In this document: positions 10,852 through 21,429 of the stretch, one piece after another
Numbering within the stretch: position 1 is the stretch's first letter
Layout of the letters: every line of letters begins with the position of its first letter
Assembly: GCA_020465985.1 (NCBI GenBank)
Contig: JAANYP010007204.1
Span: 65,199-129,198, forward strand
DNA from: Centrapalus pauciflorus
Lineage: Eukaryota > Streptophyta > Magnoliopsida > Asterales > Asteraceae
DNA length: 64,000 bases
Direction: 5' to 3'
Position numbers and translations under genes: made by a program
The notes under the pieces: model-generated
The model's input: only the letters and a program-made list of their open reading frames with translations
Databases searched by the model: none
What the model was told of the DNA's origin: nothing

Positions 10852-11211
10852 TTATTTCTTTCTTTTTATAAATTAATTATCCAAATATAAAATTTTATTT
10901 TTTATTATTTTTGTTTTAATAATTAATTTTTATTTATATGTTTATCGTTACTATTAATGTTATTTTTTTTATGTACTACTATAATTTTTTATTTAAGATT
11001 ATATATGATATACATGGTTCATTTTTTTCAATTATTTATTGAGAATCCAAATCTTTCTCTATTATTATTTTTTTTTCATTTTAGAAAAATAAAAATTAGT
11101 TGTAGTCTTTTTCGTTCGGAAAATCTAAAATCGAGATCATTTATTTATTTTCTCCATTCAAAAAAGTTCAAAATAAGGACGTGTTGAAGTTTTTTTCGTT
11201 TGGAAAAATAA
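10852..11211. repeat. Second copy of the element's left flank
   Basis: About 360 bp nearly identical to 3004-3361, ending at the same LTR junction (gaaaaataa then TGTTAATTC). Its presence inside the element implies a duplication or unequal exchange. Confidence 0.85.
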
Positions 11212-11543
11212 TGTTAATTCACTTTTCATGCAATTCATTCATAAACAAACAATCATATATGAATAATTATAACAATCACATAATATCGAATGCTTGAATT
11301 AATGAGAGAATAAATATTACAATCTGGTGCTTGACTTGCTAAGCAATTCTTCTCATCTTCTTTCTAATCTCAGATCCGTATGTCTGTATGTGAACACTAA
11401 AATTCCTATACAAACAGAAACACTAACTTCTATTTATACACAATGCACAAGTATTGTGTATTTACACATACAATCCCTATACTAGTGAGTATTTACAAAC
11501 ATATACAATATAATTGTTTCATCTCTATTATTTATTCCCAACA
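11212..11543 (-). repeat. Complete LTR at the right boundary of the Sirevirus-like element
   Basis: 332 bp bounded by TGTTAATTC and TTCCCAACA, followed by the target duplication aataa. It is preceded by duplicated flank rather than by the primer site, so it may derive from a solo-LTR allele. Confidence 0.8.
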
Positions 11544-11548
11544 AATAA

Positions 11549-11915
11549 TATTATCAAAATGTTTCGTAGTTTCTTATTTGCAAATACTTAATAAAAATTT
11601 TAATTCAAAATGGTTTAAAAAGATCAAGAATTGGAATGGTTCATCGCTTTTAAGTAACAAAAAAAATTTCGAATGGTTTGTTGTTTTTTATTGAAAATAT
11701 TGAAGCTTTATTGATCTTTTTATCTACGTTTAATAAAAAATCTGAATGGTTTTTTGTTTGAAAATATTAAAGATCATAATGGTTCACCGTTTTTTGATCA
11801 AAAACTAAAATAAAAATAACCACTTAATTTAAAATTTTTTTTGACTAAAAAGCGAAAAACCATTCTAATTCTTGATTTTTAATTCAATGATAAATTAATT
11901 AAAAAATGATATTTA

Positions 11916-12006
<91 letters not shown>

Positions 12007-12091
12007 TTAATATTTAAAGATTTAGAATGATATATATGTGTAATAAGAAAGTTTGTAAGGATATATACGTAATATTGGAAGTTTACAAGGA

Positions 12092-12146
<55 letters not shown>
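11549..12146. other. AT-rich spacer with an imperfect inverted repeat and TA/TG microsatellites
   Basis: 11612-11665 (aagaattggaatggttc) is inverted at 11845-11885, giving a MITE-like foldback of about 280 bp without clear ends. (TA)n runs occupy about 11923-11980, followed by (TG)n, and about 12093-12146. Reading frames here are dinucleotide artefacts. No gene is seen. Confidence 0.6.
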
Positions 12147-12149
<3 letters not shown>

Positions 12150-14164
12150 GACGTCCTTGTTAATTAATGAAATAATTGTAGCAATCACCAGGATCGACTA
12201 ACAACCCAATGAGTAATCATGATAATTGAAATTGAATACTTAAATTAGAATTAAGCAAATCCACACTAAAGCAATAGAATACATGTCTACAGTGATAAGA
12301 GTCTAACTATTACATCAACATAATTGTTTTAGAAGTAGAAATCCCAGCCCAAAGCTATTACATTCAAGTACCAATAGCTACTAAGGTCTCCGGGATATTG
12401 ATTTGATATGCTTAAGTAGATGGTCCAGCTACACTCTTGCCTTTGCCTGTAAACAATGTGAGTCAACAGTAAGCTAAATGCTTAGTGAGATAACAGATTA
12501 TGCATACAACAAATATTTCTTTACAAACAATGCTTAACCATGGGCAGTGTAAGCCCCATGTATGTGAATATCGGCAGTGTAAGCCTCAGTGTATGTGAAA
12601 AACCATGCAGTGCAAGCATGGGTTGGCAGTTCAATATGCTGATCGGGGATGTGCCGAACCTGATGGGATACGAGTGGGATGATCAGTCCCTGACAGTGGC
12701 CTGCTGTCAGCCCCAGTCCAGGTCGCATCAGATTATGAAGTAATGATCATGCAGTGCAAGCATGATGTAAATAGATGCACTTTCAAATGAACGCTGGCTA
12801 CATGTGTGTTACATGTCAAGTACGAGTGTGCATCATAACAACAAATCATTTCATGAGTGCCAAATGAAGTATATGAACAACGTGAACATGCCATTGAATG
12901 TATAAACATGAATGCAAAAACAATAAATGTTCGAATGACAATCTGTTACTCACAGTGATTGGTTTTGTGACTTGATCCTGAATCAATGTGTGTTTTGATA
13001 ACACCACAATGATCTGTAATGTAAGTGTAATAGTGATGTAGTGTCAGTAATTGCTTAAAAATTGTATTCTGAAAACTAAGTATAATTGTACTGATTTCGG
13101 ACCACATCCGAATTCGGATGGTCCGAAATACAGGGTTGTCCGAAATATGGTATTGGTCCGAAGTGGGTGTGATCTGAGTTGAGCATGGTCCGAGATTGGC
13201 ATTGGTCCGAAATGGGTATGGGGTCCGAAGTTACTGTTGGTCCGAACTCACTATTGATCTAAATTGGGACGGTGTCCGAATTGGGATAGGACCGAAATGG
13301 GGTTGGTCCGAAATCATTGTAGGTCCGAATTGTGTATTAATCCGAAATAGGGCAAGGTCCGAAATTGATGGATCCGAATTGGGTGGATCCGAATTCGGAT
13401 GGATCATCAGTCCGAACCGAGTTCATACTTAGCATATTTTTTTCCAGATTTTCCAGATTCCACTATTTGACCATTTTACATGTTTTGAGCCTGATATTGC
13501 AGATATAAGCTTAAATGTACTATATCAACTTATAATATAACACTTATGTACCAAAATAACCGATTTGTGTCCATTTTTCTTATGAGTCTCGTTGAACACA
13601 CACACTAAAACACACACATATCTCAAAATCATACTTAGACTTCGATTCTGTTTCTGAAATTTTGTATACAACATCACTAACACTCGATTTTAACATTGCA
13701 ACAATAACATCTAACATGCATTAACAGTTGCATCAAAATCTTATAATTCGGTTCTTATTGAAACCGAACACAAAACTCCAAGAATTCGTAAATATTAACA
13801 AATATTACCTCAAATTGTTTGTTGTAATGCTTATAGTTCCTTAATTGCCACTTGATTCCAAATTTTGCACTTGAAATCGTTGATTCTTGTGTGTTTCTTG
13901 GAGTAAAGCCGAGAGAGATGTAGAGAGAGAGAGTGAGAGATGGTTGAGAGAGTAGAGAGAGAAAGTGTTTTGGAAATTATGAACATTAATTCCCTTTTTT
14001 ATTTGTCACTTTCACTTATTTGCACAATACACCCCTCAACTTAGTAATTTCTCATTTAACATATATTGTGATGAAAATTGGCTTAAATTGACATAATAAA
14101 TCCACCAATACAATATTTAAATCCTTAAATGTTGCAAATTACATGTACTTAAAATTTGGGATGT

Positions 14165-14168
<4 letters not shown>
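12147..14168 (-). mobile_element. Solo LTR of a Gypsy element (2022 bp) inside a (TA)n tract
   Basis: On the minus strand it starts TGTAACATCC and ends GGACGTCACA. The flanks are tatat on both sides, consistent with a 5-bp duplication, although the TA tract makes that test weak. It contains the minus-strand version of the conserved CACTAAGC...ACAG block (12441-12493), a GA-rich tract (13905-13970) and a CCGAA-type motif array. The termini match the Gypsy at 25767, so it is a related family. Confidence 0.85.
13095..13425 (-). repeat. CCGAA/TTCGG motif array in the second solo LTR
   Basis: About fifteen copies of GGTCCGAA-like motifs with short variable spacers, located roughly 740-1080 bp from the LTR start on its own strand. 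The position is the same as in the other Gypsy LTRs here, although the spacer sequences differ. Confidence 0.8.

Positions 14169-14252
<84 letters not shown>
14169..14252. repeat. (TA)n microsatellite
   Basis: An uninterrupted TA run, the right half of the tract split by the solo LTR. Confidence 0.95.
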
Positions 14253-14253
<1 letters not shown>

Positions 14254-14254
14254 A

Positions 14255-16360
14255 AAGGTTCTTTTAAGAATCATAAATATTGTGAGAACTTAAGAACCTT
14301 TTATAGCCTTTGGATAAATAGAATCAATGGTTGATATATTGGATGACAATTTTTTGTAATTATTTAGAACATTGATAGTGGGAAATCTTGAAAATGCGTG
14401 AAAGAGGTATAGTGGGGATTCTTGAATAGGTGTGAAATGAGAATTTTTAAAAAAAAATCTGTTTTTTCTCTTTCTATCTCTTACTTTTTTTTCATTTTCA
14501 TTTTATTTTTTCTTTTATGAGAATTGATTTTTATGGTAAAAAACGTTTCTTATAAAAAAAAATATTTTTTCTATATAGAAAATTATTTAATTGCTAAAAA
14601 ATAAACGTATTTTATGTAAAAATATTATGTGTCTATATAGAATGTTTAAATAGAATATTTTTTTTTTATATAGAACATGTTAGCGAACATATTCTATCTA
14701 TAATCTACGTAGAATGGCATGCAATCTACGTAGAATGTCGTGTAAAATGTCCGGTTCATATATTCTACGTAGATTACATGATAAAATATGTCAAAAACAC
14801 ATTGAAACAAAACAAGATTTCATTTAGACATTTTATCAAACAATTGGTATGCAATTGATATAAAATATATCAAAAAGACATTGAAAAGTAACGTTAATCT
14901 ACATAAAAAGATATAGAAATGTATAAAAAAACATAAAAATATATGAAATATATAAGAAACATAACATTCTACATAGATTATGTGTGATTTTTTACAAGTA
15001 GTCTTGTAAAATATTCTATGTAGATTATCAAGTAATCTACATAGATTATCATGTAAAACATCTAATAACTATTACATTCATAATAAATCTAATATGTTAT
15101 TAATAATCTTCATTACAAAACATGGAAAATGAATTTGTCATATTCTATTTAGAGTATCGACAAACATATTCTATGTACAATCTACGTAGAATGGCATACA
15201 ATCTACGTAGAATGGCATGTAATCTACGTAGAATGCCATGCAATCTACGTAGAATGGCATGCAATCTACGTAGAATGTCGTGTAGAATGTCCAGTATCAT
15301 ATATTCTACGTAGATTACATGATAAAATATATCAAAAACACATTGAAACAAAAAAAGAAAATTTCATTTAGACATTTTATCAAACACTTGGTATGCAACT
15401 GATATAAAATATACCAAAAAGACATTGAATATTAACGTTAATCTATATAAAAAGATATAGAATTGTATAAGAAACATAAAAATATATGAAATATATAAGA
15501 AACATAACATTCTACATAGATTATGTGTGATTTTTTACAAATAGTCTTGTATTATATTTTATGTAGATTATCATGTAATCTACGTAGATTATCATGTAAA
15601 ACATCTAATAATTATTACATTCATTATAAATCTAATATCTTACAAATAATATTCATTATAAAACATGGAAAACGAATCTGTCATATTCTATGTAGAGTAT
15701 CGACGAACATATTCTATCTACAATTTACGTAGAATGACATGCAATCTACATAGAATGTCGTGAAGAATGTCAAGTATCATATATTCTACGTAGATAACAT
15801 ATTAAAATATACCAAAAACACATTGAAAGAAAAACAAAAAAAAGATTTCATTTACACATTTTATCAAACACTTGGTATACAACTGATATAAAATATACAA
15901 AAAAACGCATTAAATAGTAATGCTAATCTACATAAAAATATATAGAAATGTACAATGAACATAAAAATATATAAAATATATAAGAAACATAACATATTAC
16001 ATAAATTATGAATAGTAATGTTAATCTACATTAAAATGTATAGAATTATATAACATTCTATATAGACACATAATATTTTTATATAGAATACGATAATTTT
16101 CTAATAATTAAATAATTTTCTATATAGAAAAAAATATTTTTTTTAAAAACGTTTTTTTTTACTATTAAAATCAATTTTCGTAAAAGAAAAAGAAAATGAG
16201 AATGAAAAAAAAAAGTAAGAGAGCGAAAAAGTGAAAAAGAGATGCATACAATAAAAATGTGGAGAGAGAAATATAATATTTTTTAATTCCTAAAATACCA
16301 TTTTGATTCAAGTGCTCTAAAAGGTTCTAAGTTCTTACAATCTTTGAGGTTCTTAGAATG
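14255..16360. mobile_element. Long inverted-repeat (foldback-type) element, about 2.1 kb
   Basis: The left end (14255-14305, with GTGAGAACTTAAGAACCTTTT) is inverted at the right (16310-16360, with CTAAAAGGTTCTAAGTTCTT). Inner arms also mirror each other: a pyrimidine-rich block and a ctatatagaaaattattt motif near 14470-14600 face their complements at about 16080-16220. No transposase ORF lies inside; the interior is mostly satellite-like repeats. The superfamily is unknown because no target duplication could be fixed. Confidence 0.55.
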
Positions 16361-17580
16361 TCATGCAATCTATGTACAATCTACGATGAATCTATCATAT
16401 TCTATGTAGAGCATCGACGAACGTATTCTATGTACAATCTACGTAGAATGTCATGTAATTTACGTAGAATGTCATGCAATCTACGTAGAATGAAAGCAAT
16501 CTACGTAGAATGGCATGCAATCTACGTAGAATGTCATGCAATCTACGTAGAATGTCGGGTAGAATGTCAAGTATCATATATTCTACGTAGATTACATGAT
16601 AAAATATACCAAAAACACATTGAAACAAAACAAAAAGAAGATTCATTTAGACATTTTATCAAACACTTGGTATGCAACAGATATAAAATATACCAAAAAC
16701 ACATTGAATAGTAATGTTAATCTACATAAAAAGCTATAGAATTGTATAAGAAACATAAAAATATATGAAATATATAAGAAACATAACATTCTACATAGAT
16801 TATGTGTGATTTTTTACAAGTAGTCTTGTATTATATTCTATAGATTATCATTATGTAGATTATCATGTAAAACATCTAATAACTATTACAATAATTATAA
16901 ATCTAATATCTTACAAATAATCTTCATTATAAAACATGGAAAATGAATTTGTCATATTCTATGTATAGTATCGACAAACATATTCTATGTACAATCTACG
17001 TAGAACGGCATGCAATCTACGTAGAATGGCATACAATCTACGTAGAATGCCATGCAATCTACGTAGAATGACATGCAATTTACGTAAAATGTCATGCAAT
17101 CTACGTAGAATGTCGTGTAGAATGTCAAGTATCATATGATCTATGTTAGGGGTGGCAATTTGAGCCCGTTCAAGCAAACGGGTGGACAACCAAAAATCAT
17201 AAAATTTACATAAATATGAATTTTTTTTAAAGAACAATTTTTTTAATACGCCGTTGTATAAATTTTCATTTTTTTAAAAAAATCATGTTCTATTTTAGTT
17301 TTTTACAATGGGTCCATTTAACTGTTCGGTCCGTTTGACCCGTTGGGTCAAGATTGCCACCTTTATTTTACGTAGATTAAATGATAAAATATACCAAAAA
17401 CACATTGAAACAAAAAGTAAGATTTCATTTAGACATTTTATCAAACACTTGGTATGCAACTGATATAAAATACCAAAAACACAACGAATAATAATGTTAA
17501 TCTACATAAAACGATATAGAAATGTATAATAAACATAAAAATATATGAAATATATAAAAACCATAACATTCTACATAGAA
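14670..17580. repeat. About 0.54-kb satellite-like units with nested CTACGTAG sub-repeats
   Basis: The anchor catggaaaa starts units at 15121, 15664 and 16936, and a ttagacattttatcaaac anchor recurs at about 14825, 15369, 15853, 16648 and 17428. That gives roughly five units, some damaged. Each contains a cluster of about 20-bp sub-repeats built on ATCTACGTAGAATG, densest at 15178-15285, 16436-16560 and 16990-17125. I count about 22 CTACGTAG palindromes. No gene is encoded. Confidence 0.8.
17147..17365. mobile_element. hAT-type MITE (219 bp)
   Basis: Its termini taggggtggcaat and attgccaccttta are imperfect inverted repeats of the plant hAT type. The flanks atctatgt and ttttacgt are divergent copies of the same 8 bp of the satellite unit that surrounds it. 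It has no coding capacity. Confidence 0.7.
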
Positions 17581-18295
17581 CTAATGACTCCTAAACACGA
17601 TTCTTATCAAATCCAAAACATATCATTTCCAGTTGATAAATATCATGTTTAGAAGTTGAAAATTAATGCTCTAGTATATTGTTATAAAATGAAAGCATAT
17701 TTTATCAATTTGATACATATTTTGTTTATGAATCTTTTTATAGTTTTATAGAACAAATGAACCATCTTAGGTTTTTTTAATTCCAAATTATAAAAAATAT
17801 GTCGACAAAAGCAAAGTAACCGGTTAGTATGGATTTTTAGGTAACTCAACTACTTAATTGAAACACTTTTAAAAGTTTGACTACTAAATGTGCACAAATG
17901 GAAAAGTACACAACATAAATGTGTACAAACTTAAAGTACATAGCTATTTGATGTTATTTTTCTTAAAAAAATCCATCCACGTAAGCATGGTGACCGGTTG
18001 ATGCCGGTTTCCAAGTCACCCAACTACCTAATTGAAACATTTTTGAAAGTTTGACTACCAAATGTGCACAAAAAAAGTACACTACATAAATGAGTACAAA
18101 CTCAAAAGTACACAACTATTTGACGTCAATTTTCCATAAAAATTAAAAGAAACATTCTTTAGCAAACACACATTATCTGTTTTTAATGATATAATATGAC
18201 AAATTTTTTTATGTAATATCAAGCAACTAAGTATTTTTTTTAATCTATAATTTAACTAGCTTTCAATTTTTTTATTTTAATTATACATAAATTTT
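17581..18295. repeat. AT-rich spacer with a two-copy direct repeat (about 173 bp period)
   Basis: The segments beginning at 17817 (gtaaccggtt) and 17990 (gtgaccggtt) share a long stretch that includes tttgactac and aatgtgcacaaa, then diverge. No gene or terminal structure is seen. Confidence 0.6.
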
Positions 18296-18690
18296 AGGGT
18301 TAATATTGAAAAAACCTCCACGGACTTTCATGTAATTATCGATTAAGTCACTGAACTTTTTTCCGAGTATTTAAGTCCCTAAACAATGTTTCTCTTATTT
18401 AAAACTATATATTTTTGACCTGATACCTGCTTAACAGGTAAACCAATCGGTTCCTCAAATAGTTAATTGTTAAAAAAACCAACTCTCTTTTCTAATTTTC
18501 ACAATTAAGTCACTGGACTTTTTTTAGGTCACTGTACCGTTTACCGGTTAGTGACCTGCTAAACAGGTCAAATATATAGTTTTGAATAAGACCAAAATTG
18601 TCTAGGGACTTAAACACTCGGAAAAAAAGTAAAGTGACTTAATCGATAAATTCATGAAAGTTCATACGATTTTTTTTCAATATTAACCCT
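18296..18690. mobile_element. MULE-like MITE (395 bp)
   Basis: It starts agggttaatattgaaaaaac and ends with the complementary sequence. The inverted arms of roughly 75 bp or more also include the pair accgagt-like/actcgga. The flanks ataaatttt and ataatttta agree at 7 of 9 positions, suggestive of a decayed 9-bp duplication. No ORF is present. Confidence 0.6.
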
Positions 18691-18745
18691 ATAATTTTAT
18701 AATAATTTATTTAAATATAAAAAATTTATGTATTTTCTAAATCAA

Positions 18746-18774
18746 CCCATGTAATACATGGGTCTCAAACCTAT
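18746..18774 (+). mobile_element. Candidate Helitron 3' terminus (hairpin plus CTAT)
   Basis: A perfect 7-bp stem CCCATGT/ACATGGG with a 3-nt loop lies 8 nt before CTAT. Helitrons end with such a hairpin followed by CTRR, so the last base is off-consensus. The 5' end was not found. Confidence 0.35.
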
Positions 18775-19064
18775 ATTATAATAAAACAAAACAAGTAATG
18801 TCATGTGTCACTTCCACAATGCAAGAAAATTTTATTTTCCGACATCTTTTTCCAAATTTAACACATTAACTTAATTACATTAAATTTTGATTTTATTTTT
18901 TTCATTAATTAATTAGTAATAAATTAGATTTTGTAACATATTAAATTAATGTTTACCTAAAATAAATATCTATCATTATTATCCATAATAATCATAATTA
19001 GATCCAAATGTAGAAATTTGATTGAGTTGTGAAAAGTATTATTATTAAATATAATAAAATGAAA
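18775..19064. other. AT-rich spacer, no feature seen
   Basis: No ORF of interest and no clear repeat boundary. A phrase near 18797 (atgtcatgtgtcac) recurs in slightly changed form at about 20056. Confidence 0.5.
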
Positions 19065-20041
19065 GGGTAAATTACAAATTTCGTCCATGTGCTTATACAA
19101 AAATTATGAATATCAACCTTTTCACGATAAAATTACAATTACATTACTTATAGTTGGCGTTTTATTACGCATTAGGTCCCTTTCTCCAATATTTTATGAA
19201 AATGACAATTTTGATTTTGGTCCCTAATTAAATGTTTTTACTTTATTTCAAGTTTATATATTGCGTTTAGTGTAACTACATTTAAATATATGCATTTTGT
19301 ATACATAAAATATCTTTTGTTTAACAATTAAATTGCAATTTCACTAAAACGTTATATATATTTGCTAAAATAATTCAAAATGTATTGACTTAACAAAATT
19401 AATAAATTAAAGATAAGTAAGAATCTATGCGAAGGAAATCTAGTATTGAAAAATACAAATAAATTAAATATATAAATAACTATAATTTTTTGAAAATAAA
19501 AAGTAATATAAAATAATATAGAAGTTTAAAAGTATACACACACTTGAATATATATTTGAATTTAATCATAGTAATAATACTAATAATAACAACAATAGTA
19601 ATAATAAAACTTATTAATGTACAAATCTATATATATAAAAGTTATTTTAATTAAATATTTTTAATAAATAAATAAAAAAGAATATATCAAATAAAATATT
19701 ACATGAAATAATAATAAAAATAAAATAATAATAATAATAGACAACATATTAAAAAGTATTACTTTAGTTAAATTATAATAATAAAAAATTATTAAATATC
19801 AAATAAATAATAATAGGCTAAAAAGTAATTAAAAATAATATAAAAAAGAAATTAATTAGTGAGGACCAAAATTAAAACAAACTCAAAAGGGTAAAATTGT
19901 CATTTTGTAAAAGATGACTGGTCAAAGGACCACATACATAACAAATTGACAATCATATGTATTGTAATTGTAATTTCGACATGAAAAGGATCCTAACCAT
20001 AATTAATATATAACCACAGGGACGAAAATTGTAATTTACCC
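19065..20041. mobile_element. MULE-type nonautonomous element (977 bp)
   Basis: The terminal sequences gggtaaattacaaattt and ttgtaatttaccc are inverted. The flanking 9-mers aaaatgaaa (19056-19064) and taaatgaaa (20042-20050) differ at one position, as expected for a Mutator target duplication. The AT-rich interior has no ORF. The TIR closely resembles those at 20242 and 61473. Confidence 0.75.
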
Positions 20042-20541
20042 TAAATGAAAATATGAAATGTCACGTGTCACCTCTACGTTTTACCAAAAGTCCTAATTAC
20101 AATTTATTATTATAAAATAATAAAAGATAAATACAATTTATTATTTTTAAAAAAGATAAATATACTCTATTTTTTAATTTATAAATAATCAAAGATATAC
20201 ACAATTATTATTTTTGTAACATTTTATATAAATAAATTTAAGGGTAAATTACAAATTTGGTCCCTGTGGTTTATAGCAAATTACGGATCCCGTCCCTCTA
20301 TAGAAGAAACTTCAATATTGATGACTGTGGTTAACATTTTGTTACGGATTAGGTCCCTGCCCCTAACTCAGTTAGTTTTCCACGTTAACCTAAGGGGTAT
20401 TTTCGTCAAATTACTTTATATCCTTCCTTTCTTCTCCATTTAACCCTTTACCAGATATTATTTATCCCTCTCTCTTTCTTCAACGTTTCAAGCCTTCTTC
20501 TAGGTAACACGAAAGTAGCTCGAAGATATTATTTAACAACA

Positions 20542-20891
20542 ATGGTGATTTGCACATGTGGGATGCCTGATATTGTTCAAACATCATGGACAACATATAA
20601 TCCTGGGAGGCGATTCTACCGTTGTTCTAGAAATGTAAGTTTTCTAAGTTTCATAGCTGCCCCTAAATGGTTGAAGGTTCATTCCCTAATTTTTTGTTAT
20701 TACAAATATTACAGGGATCAAATTGTGGTTTCATTGGATGGGTTGATCCACCAATGTGTCGTAGATCAAAGGAGATTATACCAGCGCTACTGAGGTCAAA
20801 AAATGTTCTTGAAGAGACGATCAAAACCTGGAAAGATGAAGTTAATAGGCTTAAGTTGTATTTGGTTTGTAGTTGGGTTTTTTTTTTATAA
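20542..20891 (+). CDS. Small GRF-type zinc-finger protein, two exons, inside a MULE
   Basis: Exon 1 is 20542-20634, the intron 20635-20714 (GT...AG, 80 bp, phase 0) and exon 2 is 20715-20891, giving 89 residues. Residues 4-46 form a GRF zinc finger: CTCG at 4-7, W16, N20-P21-G22-R23-R24-F25, C28, C35 and GWVDPP at 39-44. A charged helix follows (about 50-78), then a short hydrophobic tail (LYLVCSWVFFL). That order, GRF finger, coiled coil, hydrophobic end, is typical of many small plant proteins of unknown role; GRF fingers elsewhere bind nucleic acid. The start context (aacaacaATGG) is good. The left TIR, about 300 bp upstream, could supply the promoter. It faces the transposase gene tail to tail. 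The hydrophobic tail is short, so a C-terminal truncation is possible. Confidence 0.75.
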
Positions 20892-21165
20892 TTTTTGTTC
20901 TTGTAATATTCAACTAAACCAATGGGTTTGGTTTGAAAGGAGATGATCTATTTTGGAAGTGTATGTTGTCTTTTGGGGTATGAATGGATGTAATGTATTT
21001 CTTTATGGAAGTGTATGTTGTCTTTTGGACCATTTGTCAACATTGAATATGTTTATTTATGAACAGCAAAAATTCAAGTTTACTTTGCATTCAATTCTGA
21101 ACATAATGTTCTGAACATATTGTATTGAAACTACACATGATCAGATCAGTGTTTAACACACAAAG

Positions 21166-21204
<39 letters not shown>

Positions 21205-21429
21205 TCATAAATACAGTGGCTAAAAGGATATGCCACATTGTCAATTGTCTTAACCCAAAATACATATGCCACATGATTAACAAAAGGATAAACCATGTCC
21301 ACACAGTGGAAATACAGTGGCCCTTAGTACTGTTTAACAGCATATAACAACCAAAAGATACTTATCAAACAGCTTCTACTACAACCAAAAGAAAATATTT
21401 AACCTTGCTAACAACATATACTAGCTAAT
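20892..21429. other. Convergent intergenic region with a (TA)n tract
   Basis: Between the 3' ends of the two MULE genes. A (TA)n run lies at about 21168-21200 and two copies of a short phrase (tggaagtgtatgttgtcttttgg-like) near 20955 and 21005. It probably holds both 3' UTRs and polyadenylation signals. Confidence 0.6.

Larger units (their letters stand above)
3362..11543 (-). mobile_element. Sirevirus-like Copia derivative without recognisable pol (minus strand)
   Basis: Terminal repeats of 332 bp (3362-3693 and 11212-11543) are flanked by a 5-bp duplication aataa (3357-3361 and 11544-11548). A tRNA-iMet-type primer site lies at about 10726-10737 and a polypurine array lies next to the 3' LTR, so the element reads right to left. 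The inside holds a broken coiled-coil gag-like gene and repeats, but no protease, integrase, RT or RNase H that I can find. It has been invaded by a solo Gypsy LTR (5229-7607) and rearranged at the right end (10740-11211). Multiple PPT-like tracts upstream of the 3' LTR are a described Sirevirus trait, which supports the assignment. Confidence 0.7.

Noticed and set aside
11913..12188. ORFs rich in Tyr-Ile repeats (also near 14143, 49536, 49678, 50129, 50193, 57375 and 57442)
   Set aside because: They are translations of (TA)n and (CA)n microsatellites, not genes.
15178..15285. Regularly spaced repeats suggesting a CRISPR array
   Set aside because: The units are contiguous 20-bp tandem repeats without unique spacers, in a eukaryotic genome.
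15122..15351. Overlapping ORFs with NLRRMA-type repeats (also near 16358-16711 and 16959-17237)
   Set aside because: They arise from the 20-bp CTACGTAG sub-repeats, are readable on both strands and have no gene context.
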